Counted from the stretch's first letter, positions 16,861 through 26,064 are shown. The stretch: 64,000 nt of DNA from Acidimicrobiia bacterium (GCA_029210695.1 JARGFH010000004.1:1-64000); one strand, 5' to 3'. Translations and numbers: made by a program. The notes: generated by a model not told the origin, from the letters alone.

Positions 16861-18447
16861 ATGGACCTGGCCCTCTTGATCGTGGCCTTCGGGTTCGGGT
16901 TCGCCGCTAGCGTCGTCCGCCTCCCGCCACTCGTGGGTTACCTCGCGGCCGGGTTCCTCCTTCACGGCTTTGGCTACGAGCCGACCGCCAGCCTCGATGT
17001 CGTCGCAGAACTCGGCGTCCTGCTGCTGCTGTTCGGCATCGGGCTCAAGCTGCGGCTGCGGACATTGGGACGCCCGGTCGTGTGGGCGGGCGCCACCATC
17101 CACTTAGTGCTGACAACGGCGCTGCTCGGCGCTCTGTTCCTGGGTCTCGGTGCACTGGGCTTGCCACTCGCTTCGGGGCTCTCCCCCGCAGAGGCGGTGC
17201 TTGTCGGGTTCGCGTTCTCGTTCTCCAGCACGGTCTTCGCGGTGAAGGCTCTGGAGGAGCGCAACGAGGCGGCGTCCCTTCAGGGCCGGATAGCCGTCGG
17301 TGTTCTCATCGTTCAGGACATCTTCGCGGTCGCATTTCTGACCCTGGCCGTCGACGCACGCCCGTCGATCTGGGCGGTACCGGTCGTGGTGGCTGTCGTG
17401 GCCGCCCGACCCATCTACGGCTGGCTACTCGACCGAAGCGGTCACGGGGAGTTGCTGATCCTGCTGGGTTTGGCGCTGGCGATTGGTGTCGGTGCCGAGT
17501 CCTTCGATCAGGTCGGCCTGAAGCCCGATCTCGGCGCCCTGGTGATCGGACTCACGCTGGCCAACCACCGGCGTGCTCCGGAACTGGCCGACACGCTGCT
17601 CGGCTTCAAAGACATACTGCTGATCGGCTTCTTCCTTTCCATCGGCCTCGAGGGCGCCCCAGGGGCGGCAGAGTTGGTTGTCGCCTTCGTCGCGTTGCTC
17701 GTCCTGCCCTTGAAGGTGAGCGGGTTCGTGTGGCTGGTATCGCGCTTCCGCTTCCGTGCCCGTACGGCATGGCATTCATCGATCACCTTGGCGACTTACA
17801 GTGAGTTCGGGCTCATCGTCGCCGTCATCGGCGCGGACCAGGAGCTGATCGATCCGCGTTGGACATCCGCAATTGCCGTCGCCGCCGCAGCCTCCTTCGC
17901 GCTTGCGGCCCCTCTCAATACGGCCAGGTACACCGTCTACGCCCGCTGGTCGGGTCGCCTGTCACCGCTCCAACGGGAACCGATCCAAGCCGACGACGCG
18001 CTAATCGAGCCCCTGGATGCACAGATCATCGTCTTCGGCATGGGGCGGGTCGGAGCAGGGGCCTACGACGAGTTGATTCTGCGTCGCCCCGAATCGGTGC
18101 TCGGCGTCGATCGTCGTGATGACATAGTGGCCGCCAACACGGCTGCAGGGCGGAACATCATTCGAGGCGACGCCCTCGACTTGGAGTTCTGGGATCGGCT
18201 GCGCCTCCACCCGGGCGTCGAACTGGTAGTCCTCGCCATGGGAGATCAAGCCGCCAACCTCGAGGCTGTGCGTAGGGTGCAGGACTTCCTGCCCACCGTG
18301 CGAACCGCCGCCTCCGCGACATATCCCGACGAGGTCGGCGAACTCGAGGCCGCCGGCGTCGATGTAGCCCGCAACCTATTCGACGAAGCCGGTCAGGGCC
18401 TTGCCGACGACGCTTGCGATCTTCTCGACGGGAAGGGCCGGCAGTAG
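16861..18447 (+). CDS. Kef-type monovalent cation/proton antiporter with RCK (TrkA-N) domain
   Basis: 528 residues. The first 370 or so residues are a CPA2-family membrane domain with 10-12 hydrophobic segments, beginning with an N-terminal helix and FRLPPLVGYLAAG-type motif (seen as VRLPPLVGYLAAGFLLHG). The C-terminal part (from about 385) is a cytosolic Rossmann regulatory domain beginning IIVFGMGRVGAGAYDEL, the nucleotide-binding Gly-rich loop, followed by the acidic VLGVDRRDD. Such proteins exchange K+ or Na+ for H+ and are gated through the RCK domain by nucleotide or glutathione. The layout is closest to YbaL/KefB/KefC. It stands alone, divergent from the peptide operon. Confidence 0.88.
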   Translation: MDLALLIVAFGFGFAASVVRLPPLVGYLAAGFLLHGFGYEPTASLDVVAELGVLLLLFGIGLKLRLRTLGRPVVWAGATIHLVLTTALLGALFLGLGALGLPLASGLSPAEAVLVGFAFSFSSTVFAVKALEERNEAASLQGRIAVGVLIVQDIFAVAFLTLAVDARPSIWAVPVVVAVVAARPIYGWLLDRSGHGELLILLGLALAIGVGAESFDQVGLKPDLGALVIGLTLANHRRAPELADTLLGFKDILLIGFFLSIGLEGAPGAAELVVAFVALLVLPLKVSGFVWLVSRFRFRARTAWHSSITLATYSEFGLIVAVIGADQELIDPRWTSAIAVAAAASFALAAPLNTARYTVYARWSGRLSPLQREPIQADDALIEPLDAQIIVFGMGRVGAGAYDELILRRPESVLGVDRRDDIVAANTAAGRNIIRGDALDLEFWDRLRLHPGVELVVLAMGDQAANLEAVRRVQDFLPTVRTAASATYPDEVGELEAAGVDVARNLFDEAGQGLADDACDLLDGKGRQ

Positions 18448-18853
18448 CGAACGGAATTGCCCTCTGCCCCTGCCCACCGCACGGGCGAACGGGAATGGTG
18501 GCGAATGAAGAGTGGTGATTAGGTGATCGCGGCGTCGGGCTTGCCAGAACCGGCTCGCTCCGGTCCGGATCGGACCGCACACACAAACCCAGGTTCGGGT
18601 CACTTACACGACGACCTGCGAGGAAACCGTCCCCTAGGAGTCCATCATCGGGACATGCCAGAGCCCGCTTGGGGTGCGTGCAGAGCCGAATCCAGCAATT
18701 CCAGCCGGCCGCGTTGCGAGGAGTCCGGGTATCCGCCCTGAATGAGCGCGAATCACTTACTCCGATCGAGGCGTCACTCTCCGCGTTGTTGTGCTAGAAA
18801 CGGTTCTACCGCCCCGGGCGCTTTGGGCGGAGGCTCTAGGAGGAGGATTCCCC
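18448..18853. other. Intergenic stretch with a short palindrome, upstream of the 5'-nucleotidase
   Basis: No gene is supported here. CGGTCCG (18561-18567) and CGGACCG (18571-18577) form a perfect palindrome with a GAT centre, about 110 bases after the antiporter stop. It has no T-run, so it is an operator candidate or a weak terminator. The strong ribosome-binding site of the next gene (AGGAGGAGG) lies at the right end. Confidence 0.4.
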
Positions 18854-20650
18854 ATGTCTTTACCCGCTGCTATTGCCGTGTTGGGCGGCCCGCGGACTGA
18901 GAGGCGGCGTCGCTTTCTCGCGCTGACGGCCGCCTTTGTGCTGGTTTTGACCGCGCTGGCGGCGTCTGCCGACCCGGCGTCGGCCGCCAAGAAGGAAGAT
19001 CCGCCAGGACAACTCGTCCAGGTTCAGTTGCTGGCGTTCAACGATTACCACGGCCATCTCCTGAATGGGACCGTGCCCGGCCAGGTCGACGGCCTCGATG
19101 CTGGTGGTTCGGAGTATCTGTCGACCAAGCTCAACGAGTTGCGGGCCGGCAACAAGTACAGCCTCACCGTGGCAGCCGGTGACTTGATCGGCGGCTCGCC
19201 GGCTTTCTCCGGGCTGTTCCACGACGAACCGTCGGTTGAATCGCTCAACGCGATGGGTCTCGACGTTTCGGGCGTCGGCAACCACGAGTTCGACGAGGGC
19301 GTCACGGAACTGCTCCGCATGCAGAATGGTGGCTGTCACCCAGTCGACGGCTGCTATTTCCCGGCCGAGCCGTTCGCCGGAGCCGATTTCCAGTGGCTGG
19401 CTGCCAACGTTGTTGACGAGGATGGTCAGACCCCGCTGCCGCCTTACTGGATCAAGAAGTTCGAGAGCGTCAAGGTCGGATTCATCGGGATGACACTGGA
19501 GGCAACAGATACCCTGGTCGCCGCCGCCGGCATCCAGGGGTGGGACTTCCTCGATGAAGCCGAGACGGCCAACGCACTAGTACCGATCCTGAAGGCGCAG
19601 GGTGTTGATGCCATCGTCGTGCTGTTGCACGAGGGTGGCTCGCAGACGCCGCCTCCCGGTGCGATCGACGCGTGCGTCGGGATCTCTGGACCCATCGTGG
19701 CGATCAACGACGCACTCGATCCTGCGATCGACGTGCTGATCACCGGTCACACCCACCTGCCCTACAACTGCTTGCTGCCCGACGCGGCGGGTAAGCCCCG
19801 CATCGTCACCAGCGCCTACTCGTACGGACGGGTGGTGTCGGAGTTTGACCTGGTCCTCGACAAGCGCACCAATGACGTTCGCCGTGATATGAGCACAGCC
19901 ACCAACCACGCCGTCATCCAGGTGGACCTGGAGCCGGACCCGGCCATGACCGCCATCATCGCCAAGTGGCAGCCGCTCTACGACCTGGCCGGCAACACCC
20001 CGGTCGGGACCATCACGGAGACGATCTTCCGTGGTGGCACGCCGCCGGGATCAGATCGTGGCGTCGAGTCGGCGGCCGGCAATCTGGTCGCCGATGCCCA
20101 GCTGTGGTGGACGTCGATCAACGCTTCTCAGATAGCGTTTATGAACCCCGGTGGGGTACGATCGGATCTCACCTACCTCCAGTCCCAAGACCCTCCGGAG
20201 GGCGACGGTGTGGTCACCTTCGGGGAGGCGTTCACGTTCCAGCCGTTTGGGAACACGCTGATTACCTACGAGATGACCGGAGCCGAGATCATTTCGGTGC
20301 TCGAAGAGCAGTGCCAACCGGCCGGGTCGAGCCGGGCGTTTCTGCACCTCGGGGTGTCCGACGGCTTCACGTACGACCTCGGCAAGACATTCGATGGCGT
20401 GACGGGCGACTGCACATCGGTGACGGTGAGCAATGTGCAGCTGAACGGCGTACCGCTCAACCCGGCCGTGACGTACAACGTCACGGTGAACACATTCCTG
20501 GCCGACGGCGGGGACAACTTCGGTACATTCGCCACGATCACCTCGCCGCGACTCGACGGAGGCAATGACCTCCAGGCCCTCATCAACTACCTGGGGACGT
20601 TCAGCCCGGTTGCTCCTCCGAGCATCGACCGGGTCAACGAACTGCCCTGA
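18854..20650 (+). CDS. Secreted 5'-nucleotidase / metallophosphoesterase (UshA-like)
   Basis: 598 residues. An N-terminal signal peptide is visible: a four-Arg block, then FLALTAAFVLVLTALA and a small-residue cleavage region (DPASAA). The catalytic metallophosphoesterase domain shows FNDYHGHL (metal ligands), GDLIGGSP, GNHEFD and GHTHLPYN. The C-terminal domain carries NPGGVRSD and FQPFGN, which bind the nucleoside. Such enzymes hydrolyse extracellular nucleotides to nucleosides and phosphate for salvage. Start 18854 is preceded by AGGAGGAGGATTCCCC; an in-frame Met at 18791 lies upstream of that site. It is transcribed toward the two-component operon, with a hairpin between them. A purine deaminase-like gene 2.5 kb away could use the released nucleoside or base. 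Confidence 0.92.
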   Translation: MSLPAAIAVLGGPRTERRRRFLALTAAFVLVLTALAASADPASAAKKEDPPGQLVQVQLLAFNDYHGHLLNGTVPGQVDGLDAGGSEYLSTKLNELRAGNKYSLTVAAGDLIGGSPAFSGLFHDEPSVESLNAMGLDVSGVGNHEFDEGVTELLRMQNGGCHPVDGCYFPAEPFAGADFQWLAANVVDEDGQTPLPPYWIKKFESVKVGFIGMTLEATDTLVAAAGIQGWDFLDEAETANALVPILKAQGVDAIVVLLHEGGSQTPPPGAIDACVGISGPIVAINDALDPAIDVLITGHTHLPYNCLLPDAAGKPRIVTSAYSYGRVVSEFDLVLDKRTNDVRRDMSTATNHAVIQVDLEPDPAMTAIIAKWQPLYDLAGNTPVGTITETIFRGGTPPGSDRGVESAAGNLVADAQLWWTSINASQIAFMNPGGVRSDLTYLQSQDPPEGDGVVTFGEAFTFQPFGNTLITYEMTGAEIISVLEEQCQPAGSSRAFLHLGVSDGFTYDLGKTFDGVTGDCTSVTVSNVQLNGVPLNPAVTYNVTVNTFLADGGDNFGTFATITSPRLDGGNDLQALINYLGTFSPVAPPSIDRVNELP

Positions 20651-20668
20651 ACTGAGGGTGATTGGCAA

Positions 20669-20698
20669 CTGGACCCGACCCTACGGGGTCGGGTCCAG
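20669..20698. terminator. Hairpin between convergent genes (bidirectional terminator)
   Basis: CTGGACCCGACCC (20669-20681) and GGGTCGGGTCCAG (20686-20698) form a perfect 13-bp stem with a TACG loop. It lies 19 bases after the 5'-nucleotidase stop and 39 bases from the stop of the convergent histidine kinase. No U-run follows, which is common in high-GC actinobacteria. Confidence 0.75.
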
Positions 20699-20736
20699 CG
20701 CGACATCGACCTCCCGCAAATCCCGGTGCTCGAGGG

Positions 20737-21828
20737 TCAGCGGGGCAACCACATCGATACGGTGGTGCCCGCCGGGCCGCTCTCGAGGATTTCCATATCA
20801 CCACCATGCGCTCTCACCAGACCTCGGGCGATCGAAAGCCCCAGACCACTTCCCGGGGAGTCCTCGGACTTCACGAAGCGGCCGAAGACCTCCTCGAGTT
20901 GGGTGGGGTCGATGCCCGGGCCGGAGTCGACCACCTCGGTCGTGATTCGATCGTCCGCAACCTCGACCGTGATCATCAACCGACCCCCTCCGGGCATGGC
21001 CCGGATCGAGTTCACGACCAGGTTGGCGAGTGCTTGGCGGATTCGCACCGGGTCCATCTCTATCTCCGGCACGGTGGTGGGAGCATTCACCGAGATTTCC
21101 ACGGCCGAATTCGAGGCGATGGACTGGTACGAACTCGCCACCTCCTCGACCACCTTCATCAGGTCGGCATGCTCGGTTTGCAGCGGCAACTTCCCCGCCT
21201 CGGACAGGGTGAGGACCCGCAGATCTTCGATCAATCGCTCCAACACCTCGACCTCGTCGAGCAACGACTCCATGTGTGCGGGGCCACCGTCGTGGACCCC
21301 ATCGATCACAGCCTCGATCTCACCCCGGATGACCGCCAGCGGGGTCCTCAGTTCGTGACCCAGGTCGGACATCAACCGCCGGCGCTGTTCATCTGCCTCT
21401 TCGAGTCGCTCGGCCATCGAGTTGAACGAAGATCCGACCGCCCGCATCCCGGCGGAGGATCGCTCATCTACCCGGGCGCTGTAGTCACCGTCCGCTAATC
21501 GTCCGGCTGCCCCGATGAGATCCCGCACCGGCCGCCAGGTGCGCCGAACCAACGCACGTAGAAACCAGCCTCCCACCACCAGCACGAACAGCGTGGCTGC
21601 GACGATGCCGGGCCGCCCGGCCGACGCCACCCCCGCCACCGCAGTCGCGATGAGCGCCCCGAACAGCGCCGCTACCAGTGCCAGGAAGATCACAAACGCG
21701 AGTACACCTTTGAAGATCCGGCGCCCGAACCCTGCCCAATCCTGCTGACCCCGCCCGGCCCGCGGGGGCCAGTGCTCGCCTTCCGGCCACCACTGCGGCC
21801 CGCCGCGAAACTGCCTACCCGTCGGCAT
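20737..21828 (-). CDS. Sensor histidine kinase of an OmpR-type two-component system
   Basis: 363 residues. Two hydrophobic segments lie at about 41-65 and 72-92 with almost no periplasmic loop, suggesting it senses within or close to the membrane. These are followed by a HAMP linker (RTWRPVRDLIGAAGRLADGD), the H-box DLGHELRTPLAVIRGE, N-box LANLVVNSIRAM, G1 VVDSGPGID and G2 GSGLGLSIARG. It autophosphorylates on the His of GHELRTP and passes phosphate to the regulator encoded just upstream, whose stop it overlaps by 14 bases. The N-terminal 40 residues are Trp/Gly/Arg-rich and cytoplasmic. Confidence 0.93.
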   Translation of the reverse strand: MPTGRQFRGGPQWWPEGEHWPPRAGRGQQDWAGFGRRIFKGVLAFVIFLALVAALFGALIATAVAGVASAGRPGIVAATLFVLVVGGWFLRALVRRTWRPVRDLIGAAGRLADGDYSARVDERSSAGMRAVGSSFNSMAERLEEADEQRRRLMSDLGHELRTPLAVIRGEIEAVIDGVHDGGPAHMESLLDEVEVLERLIEDLRVLTLSEAGKLPLQTEHADLMKVVEEVASSYQSIASNSAVEISVNAPTTVPEIEMDPVRIRQALANLVVNSIRAMPGGGRLMITVEVADDRITTEVVDSGPGIDPTQLEEVFGRFVKSEDSPGSGLGLSIARGLVRAHGGDMEILESGPAGTTVSMWLPR

Positions 21829-22495
21829 ATTTGTACCCCACCCCGTACACGGTCAGCAGATACTGCGGATGCGACGGATCGGGTTCCAACTTGCGGCGCA
21901 AGTTCTTCACATGCGCGTCGATCGCCCGCTCGTACGACTCGAAAGCCACACCATGCAAGGCATCGAGGAGTTGAGCCCTCGTATACACCCGGCCTGGTGA
22001 GCGAGCGAAGTGCAACAGCAGGTCGAACTCGGTCGGAGTGAGATCGACGTATCGCCCGGCGACGGTCACTGTGCGTTTCGTCGTATCGATCTCGAGACCG
22101 CCCGCCCGCACCAACTCCGGCGCCTCTACTGAGGCGTCGACCCGGCGAAGCACTGCGCGGACCCGGGCGACCAGTTCTTTGGGGCTGAAGGGTTTGGCCA
22201 GGTAGTCGTCGGCGCCGAGTTCCAGGCCGACGATTCGATCGGCTTCTTCGGCCCTGGCGGTCAACATGATGATCGGCACATCCGACGACTTGCGCAGCAT
22301 GCGGGTCACGTCGAGGCCGTCGATGCCCGGCAACCCCAGGTCGAGCACGATCATGTCGGGCCGCTCGGAGCGGGCGGCGGCCAAAGCCGCCGGGCCGTCG
22401 GCGGCGGTGATGACGCGGAAGCCCGCCTGCTGCAGATAATCGCGCAGCAGGCGGGTGATCTTCATCTCATCGTCAACGACGAGGATCGTCTTCAT
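21815..22495 (-). CDS. OmpR/PhoB-family response regulator
   Basis: 226 residues: receiver domain (1-120) with acidic pocket VVDDEMK, phosphoacceptor Asp in MIVLDLGLPGIDG, Thr in IIMLTARAE and Lys in YLAKPFSPKEL, then a winged-helix DNA-binding domain (about 130-226) with DLTPTEFDLLLHFARSPGRV and YGVGYKYADG. It pairs with the overlapping histidine kinase. A small membrane-protein gene ends 18 bases upstream on the same strand, and the promoter of that gene carries 11-bp-phased repeats, consistent with autoregulation by this protein. Confidence 0.93.
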   Translation of the reverse strand: MKTILVVDDEMKITRLLRDYLQQAGFRVITAADGPAALAAARSERPDMIVLDLGLPGIDGLDVTRMLRKSSDVPIIMLTARAEEADRIVGLELGADDYLAKPFSPKELVARVRAVLRRVDASVEAPELVRAGGLEIDTTKRTVTVAGRYVDLTPTEFDLLLHFARSPGRVYTRAQLLDALHGVAFESYERAIDAHVKNLRRKLEPDPSHPQYLLTVYGVGYKYADG

Positions 22496-22513
22496 GGCTC
22501 ATAGTGTGGTCGT

Positions 22514-22912
22514 TCAGTCTTCAACAGGTGGAGTGTGGTCGTCCACTTCTTGTCGGGCATGCGCCATCCGGTGCCATTCCTCGAAGCGATCGTCGTGCGC
22601 GGTTCCCTCGTCGCTCACCGGCCATCCCCTCCTGGAAACCCGCCGCGGGCGGGCCGCATCGGTTCCCCAGTCCTGTGATGGACCGCACCACCTCTTGCCC
22701 GGCTCGCCTCGCCCGCTGCGGCCGGCGAGCAGCCTGGCCGCCAGACCGAAGAGCATGAAGAACAGAACGATTTTGAATACGACGCCCAACACAATGAACG
22801 GTGCGGCCACCAGGCCGCCGACCGCTCCCGGGCCGCCGAACAGAGCGGCTCCCAACAGGACACCAATACCCAAAAGGATGAACACTCCGAACGGGCTTCG
22901 ACGCCTGAACAT
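22514..22912 (-). CDS. Small membrane protein co-transcribed with a two-component system
   Basis: 132 residues. It has two hydrophobic helices (about 8-28 and 32-62, Gly/Leu/Phe-rich), then a polar, Arg/Asp-rich cytosolic tail of 70 residues. No family is recognised. The arrangement of a small membrane protein heading an OmpR-type regulator and a short-loop kinase resembles envelope-stress modules in which the small protein modulates the kinase, but that role is inference. Met 22912 is chosen because AGAAAGGA lies just upstream and the hydrophobic segment follows directly; the longer frame reaching 23776 overlaps the deaminase gene in antisense and is rejected. Confidence 0.72.
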   Translation of the reverse strand: MFRRRSPFGVFILLGIGVLLGAALFGGPGAVGGLVAAPFIVLGVVFKIVLFFMLFGLAARLLAGRSGRGEPGKRWCGPSQDWGTDAARPRRVSRRGWPVSDEGTAHDDRFEEWHRMAHARQEVDDHTPPVED

Positions 22913-22956
22913 ATCGATTCCTTTCTCGATTCGTTGACCACAGGATCTCGCCCTGA

Positions 22957-22984
22957 TGTGGAGAACTTGTGAACGCGGTGCGGA
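22957..22984 (-). promoter_or_regulatory. 11-bp-phased hexamer repeats (candidate response-regulator box)
   Basis: Read on the minus strand toward the membrane-protein gene, TCCGCA (22984-22979), TTCACA (22973-22968) and TCCACA (22962-22957) recur with an exact 11-bp period. PhoB/OmpR-family regulators bind tandem direct repeats with this spacing. The element ends 45 bases upstream of the start codon at 22912. The same pattern occurs upstream of 26450. Confidence 0.45.
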
Positions 22985-23110
22985 GACACGTGAGACATCG
23001 TTGATCCAGCGGTGCCGGCGGGCGGAGTCGGCATTTCCCGGTCTCAACTGAGCAGGCCGTTCGATAGGGTCCAGAATGTTGCCGAGAAGAACGACACGAA
23101 AGGCACGACC

Positions 23111-24121
23111 GTGGACGATATGAGCTTCATCGAAGGCATTCCGAAGGCCGAACTCCACCTTCACCTCGAGGGAACTCTCGAGCCGGAGTTGAAGCTCGCG
23201 CTGGCAGAACGAAATGACGTGGCGCTTCCGGCGAGGACGGTCGAGGCGATGCGAGCCGCCTACGATTTCCACGATCTGCCTTCGTTCTTGAGCGTGTACT
23301 ACGAAGGGATGAGCGTCCTGATCAGCGAGGAGGACTTCTTCGATCTGACCTATGCCTATTTGGTGAAGGCTCAGTCGCAGAACGTGCGGTATGCCGAGAT
23401 GTTCTTCGACCCGCAAGCGCACACGAGCCGTGGTCTTTCGTTCGAAACCGTGATCAGGGGGATTCATCGCGCCCAGGAACAGGGTCGTGCCGACCTGGGC
23501 ATCGAGACCCAGCTCATCATGTGTTTCCTGCGGGACATGACGGCCGGGTCGGCCTCCGAGGCGCTCGCTCAGTCGCTTCCCTACGGAGAGTGGATCGTGG
23601 GCGTCGGGTTGGATTCCGATGAGAAGGGCAATCCACCGGTCAAGTTCATCGATGTCTTCGCCGAGGCCCGCCGGAAGGGGTATCGCCTGACCATGCATTG
23701 CGATGTCGACCAGGACGACTCGGTCGAGCATATCTGGCAGTGCCTGGACGACGTTGGAGTCGAGCGGATCGACCATGGAGTGAACTCGCTCGAAGACGAT
23801 CGCCTAATCGACGAACTCCGCACTCGTGGTGTCGCCTTGACGGTTTGCCCGATTTCGAACAGCTATGTCACAGAGGGCACGAAGGCTTCTGCCATAAAGG
23901 AGATGCTCGACCGGGGCTTGAAGGTGACCATCAACTCAGATGATCCCGCCTACTTCCCCGGCTACATGACCGAGAACCTCATCGTCGCCCAACGCGAGGG
24001 CGGCTTGACGAGAGACGATCTGATCCAGCTGAGCCGGAACGCGTTCGAGGCTGCCTGGATTTCCGACGATCAGCGACGTCCCTACCTCGAGGAGTTGGCT
24101 GCGTATTCGACCCGGTTCTGA
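23111..24121 (+). CDS. Adenosine/adenine deaminase-family amidohydrolase with altered HAGE motif
   Basis: 336 residues. The N-terminal metal-binding motif KAELHLHLEGTLEPELK, YAEMFFDPQAH, GVGLDSDE, ERIDHGVNSLED, TVCPISN and TVNSDDPAYFPGY (seen as TINSDDPAYF) place it in the purine deaminase family, closest to the bacterial adenine-deaminase branch. The catalytic HAGE motif, whose Glu donates a proton in characterised members, reads HCDV here (in LTMHCDVDQDDS). The metal-binding His is kept but the Glu is not. Substrate is therefore uncertain: adenine or a modified purine are candidates. GTG 23111 is chosen because GAAAGG lies 7 bases upstream; Met 23120 is the alternative. It is divergent from the two-component operon. 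Confidence 0.82.
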   Translation: MDDMSFIEGIPKAELHLHLEGTLEPELKLALAERNDVALPARTVEAMRAAYDFHDLPSFLSVYYEGMSVLISEEDFFDLTYAYLVKAQSQNVRYAEMFFDPQAHTSRGLSFETVIRGIHRAQEQGRADLGIETQLIMCFLRDMTAGSASEALAQSLPYGEWIVGVGLDSDEKGNPPVKFIDVFAEARRKGYRLTMHCDVDQDDSVEHIWQCLDDVGVERIDHGVNSLEDDRLIDELRTRGVALTVCPISNSYVTEGTKASAIKEMLDRGLKVTINSDDPAYFPGYMTENLIVAQREGGLTRDDLIQLSRNAFEAAWISDDQRRPYLEELAAYSTRF

Positions 24122-24126
24122 GGGAG

Positions 24127-25165
24127 TCAGCGATCGAGCATCTCTAGCTGGAAGCTGAATACCTGGTCGTAAGCCCGGCCCATTGCCACCCCAACGTTCC
24201 CGGTACTGGTGCTGTAGACGACTGAGTACTGGGTGTCGGGTTGGGACACGTCTTCCAGCAACAGAAAGGCTCCCGGGATGTCGAGCGCACCGCCGGCCCC
24301 TTCGAGTTGGCGCGCAACTGTGTCGTGCCGTCCGCACTGCCCTCCGGTCGACTCGACCGAGGACTCGAGGAAGTTGGTCGCCGCCTGCCATGCGGGGTCA
24401 CCACGAACCACCTGGATCTCGCCCTCGAAATGCTCAACGAGAGCCGAATCGCCATGCGAATCTGCTATCAGGTAATGGAGAGGGGGCCCACCCTCGAAGT
24501 CGATGTTGTAGGTCCCGAACAACTCGATCGCTTCTTCGACGGTACCTGCTTGTCCAACATCGCTCGAATGATCCCGAGCGATCCGATCGCCTCCTTGTCG
24601 GGGTCTATGGGTACCTCGCCTTGTGGAACCGCAGCCATGGCAATGGCGAAGCCTGCCTCGTTGAGGCCGTCGAAGGGAAGGTGATGGGCATCGAGAAGAC
24701 CGGCCAACTCCTCGATTGATCTGGAGGTCAAGTCCCCGGCCAGGTCACCGCGAAAACCCAGATACTCGATGTCGACGAACGTGACCGCCGCGTACCCGTC
24801 GGCCGGATCAGTGAAGAGCACCAGAGTCGGACTGAACCGCCAATCGAGGTTGCGGGCAAACAACCTCGACTCCGGGTCCGCCATGGCCGTGAAGAGGGTG
24901 CACGCCCAGACGCGATTACCTGAAGGAACAGCGGCATCGGGCCCCTTGTATTCCTGGAGTCGTACTCCGCGTAGTGGTGCATCCTGTAGAGCGGGTAATC
25001 GTCCACCTGCTCCAGGCTGAGGAGCGTGGCGGCTTCCGCATCTGACAGTCCGAGGTGGGAGTAGTCCTGGTCGGGGGCGGGAAAGGCCGGAGCACCGCAG
25101 GCCGCCAGGCCGACGATCGTTGCCAGCAGGAATGCCGTCCCTCTGCCCAGTCTCACCTTCACCAC
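24127..25165 (-). pseudogene. Lipoprotein C45/choloylglycine-like hydrolase broken by two frameshifts
   Basis: The N-terminal frame from 25165 gives a lipoprotein signal (FLLATIVGLAAC, lipobox Cys) and DDYPLYRMHHYAEYD. Homology then jumps frame near 24957 into RVWACTLFTAMADPESR, LFARNLDWRF and EEAGFAIAMA-type sequence (read as GLNEAGFAIAM). It jumps again near 24550 into GTVEEAIELFGTYNIDFEGG and PPLHYLIADSHGDSALVEHF. Each break is repaired by adding one base: a T to give GAC-TTC-CAG, and a G to give AAG-GCA-GGT. The pattern of WACT nucleophile Cys, RNLDW and HYLIAD is typical of secreted linear-amide hydrolases. Either the gene is freshly inactivated or the assembly has two single-base deletions. 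It is convergent with the deaminase gene (gap 5 bases). Confidence 0.78.
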
Positions 25166-25260
25166 CCGATGCTCGCCACTTCACCATACGCCACCGACGG
25201 AGAGCGTGACCGGGTGTCCGTTGACATAACCGCGGTCGGCCGGGAGGCGACAGCTCGCCC

Positions 25261-26064
25261 TCAGCCGAGAACGGTTGCAGGACCAGGGTGAGCTAGGCCG
25301 TGATTGGCAATGGAGAGATGGGTATTTGTGTAGCGCTGGAGATTGGCGAGCTGCCGTCGATCGAGACGATCACAAACCCAGTCCCAATGGAGGGCAACCC
25401 ATTCCCCCGGACTGAAGCCACTCACGAACCCGTACCCCTCCAGGGTTGTGACGGCCAACTCCTCGATCTCAGCGCCGAGTGACAATGATCGACCATCCCA
25501 TTCGAGCGGTCGGCTACTAACCACCAGCTTTTCCCCGAGATCAGCCACAACCCGCCCCCACCGGATGCGACACCGGTCGAGGATCCGGAGCGGGTGGTCC
25601 CCGAGGTCGCCGTTCAACAGGCCAACCCACGGGTATACGCCGAGCACGTGAAATGAGTGGTGGGGAAGCGCTTTTGCCGGGATGGTCTCCTCGAGGTACT
25701 TCCACGATGCCCCTGCTCGAGGAGCGAAGCGATCACGCAGGGAATTGCCGAGTGCGGTTACGTCCAGTCCTTCGAGCAAAGGACTTCCGATCCAATACGC
25801 CTCGACGACTCTGGTGTCGAGTGGATCTCCGATGCCGGTTTCGGTGGCGATGAACTGGAGGTATGGCCATGCGCCGGAGAATCCCTTGGCCAACTCCCGT
25901 ATGCCGGGATCAACGACTTGCGCCGCACCGTACTCGAGCAAAGTGCGATGGTCCTCAGATCCGCAGTATCCCAGTTCGTTGGGTGGATAGGCGAAACGGG
26001 CAAACAGCAACGGTCCGGCGACCTCAGGCGAAAGGGTGCCGCGTGGATCGGGCGAGGCCTTCAT
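25261..26064 (-). CDS. DUF6390-family protein of unknown function
   Basis: 267 residues, soluble, no signal peptide. The pattern FARFAYPPNELGYCGSEDHR, LLEYGAAQ, FSGAWPYLQFIA, VVEAYWIGSPLL and HHSFHVLGVYPWVGLL matches what I remember of the DUF6390 family; no activity is established. The conserved Tyr/Trp/His and the single Cys in GYCG are worth noting. Start at Met 26064 follows a weak GGGTCAC; an in-frame Met at 26109 adds 15 residues. It is not obviously in an operon: the broken lipoprotein gene lies 95 bases downstream on the same strand. Confidence 0.65.
   Translation of the reverse strand: MKASPDPRGTLSPEVAGPLLFARFAYPPNELGYCGSEDHRTLLEYGAAQVVDPGIRELAKGFSGAWPYLQFIATETGIGDPLDTRVVEAYWIGSPLLEGLDVTALGNSLRDRFAPRAGASWKYLEETIPAKALPHHSFHVLGVYPWVGLLNGDLGDHPLRILDRCRIRWGRVVADLGEKLVVSSRPLEWDGRSLSLGAEIEELAVTTLEGYGFVSGFSPGEWVALHWDWVCDRLDRRQLANLQRYTNTHLSIANHGLAHPGPATVLG

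Noticed and set aside
16450-17103. Upstream extension of the loading NRPS ligase to 17103
   Set aside because: The added 218 residues are Arg/Gly/Asp-rich without motif, cross the divergent antiporter gene in antisense, and the normal ligase domain begins at Met 16449.
22514-23776. 420-codon frame containing the small membrane protein
   Set aside because: The N-terminal two thirds are antisense to the deaminase gene; only the part from 22912 has a start site and membrane helices.
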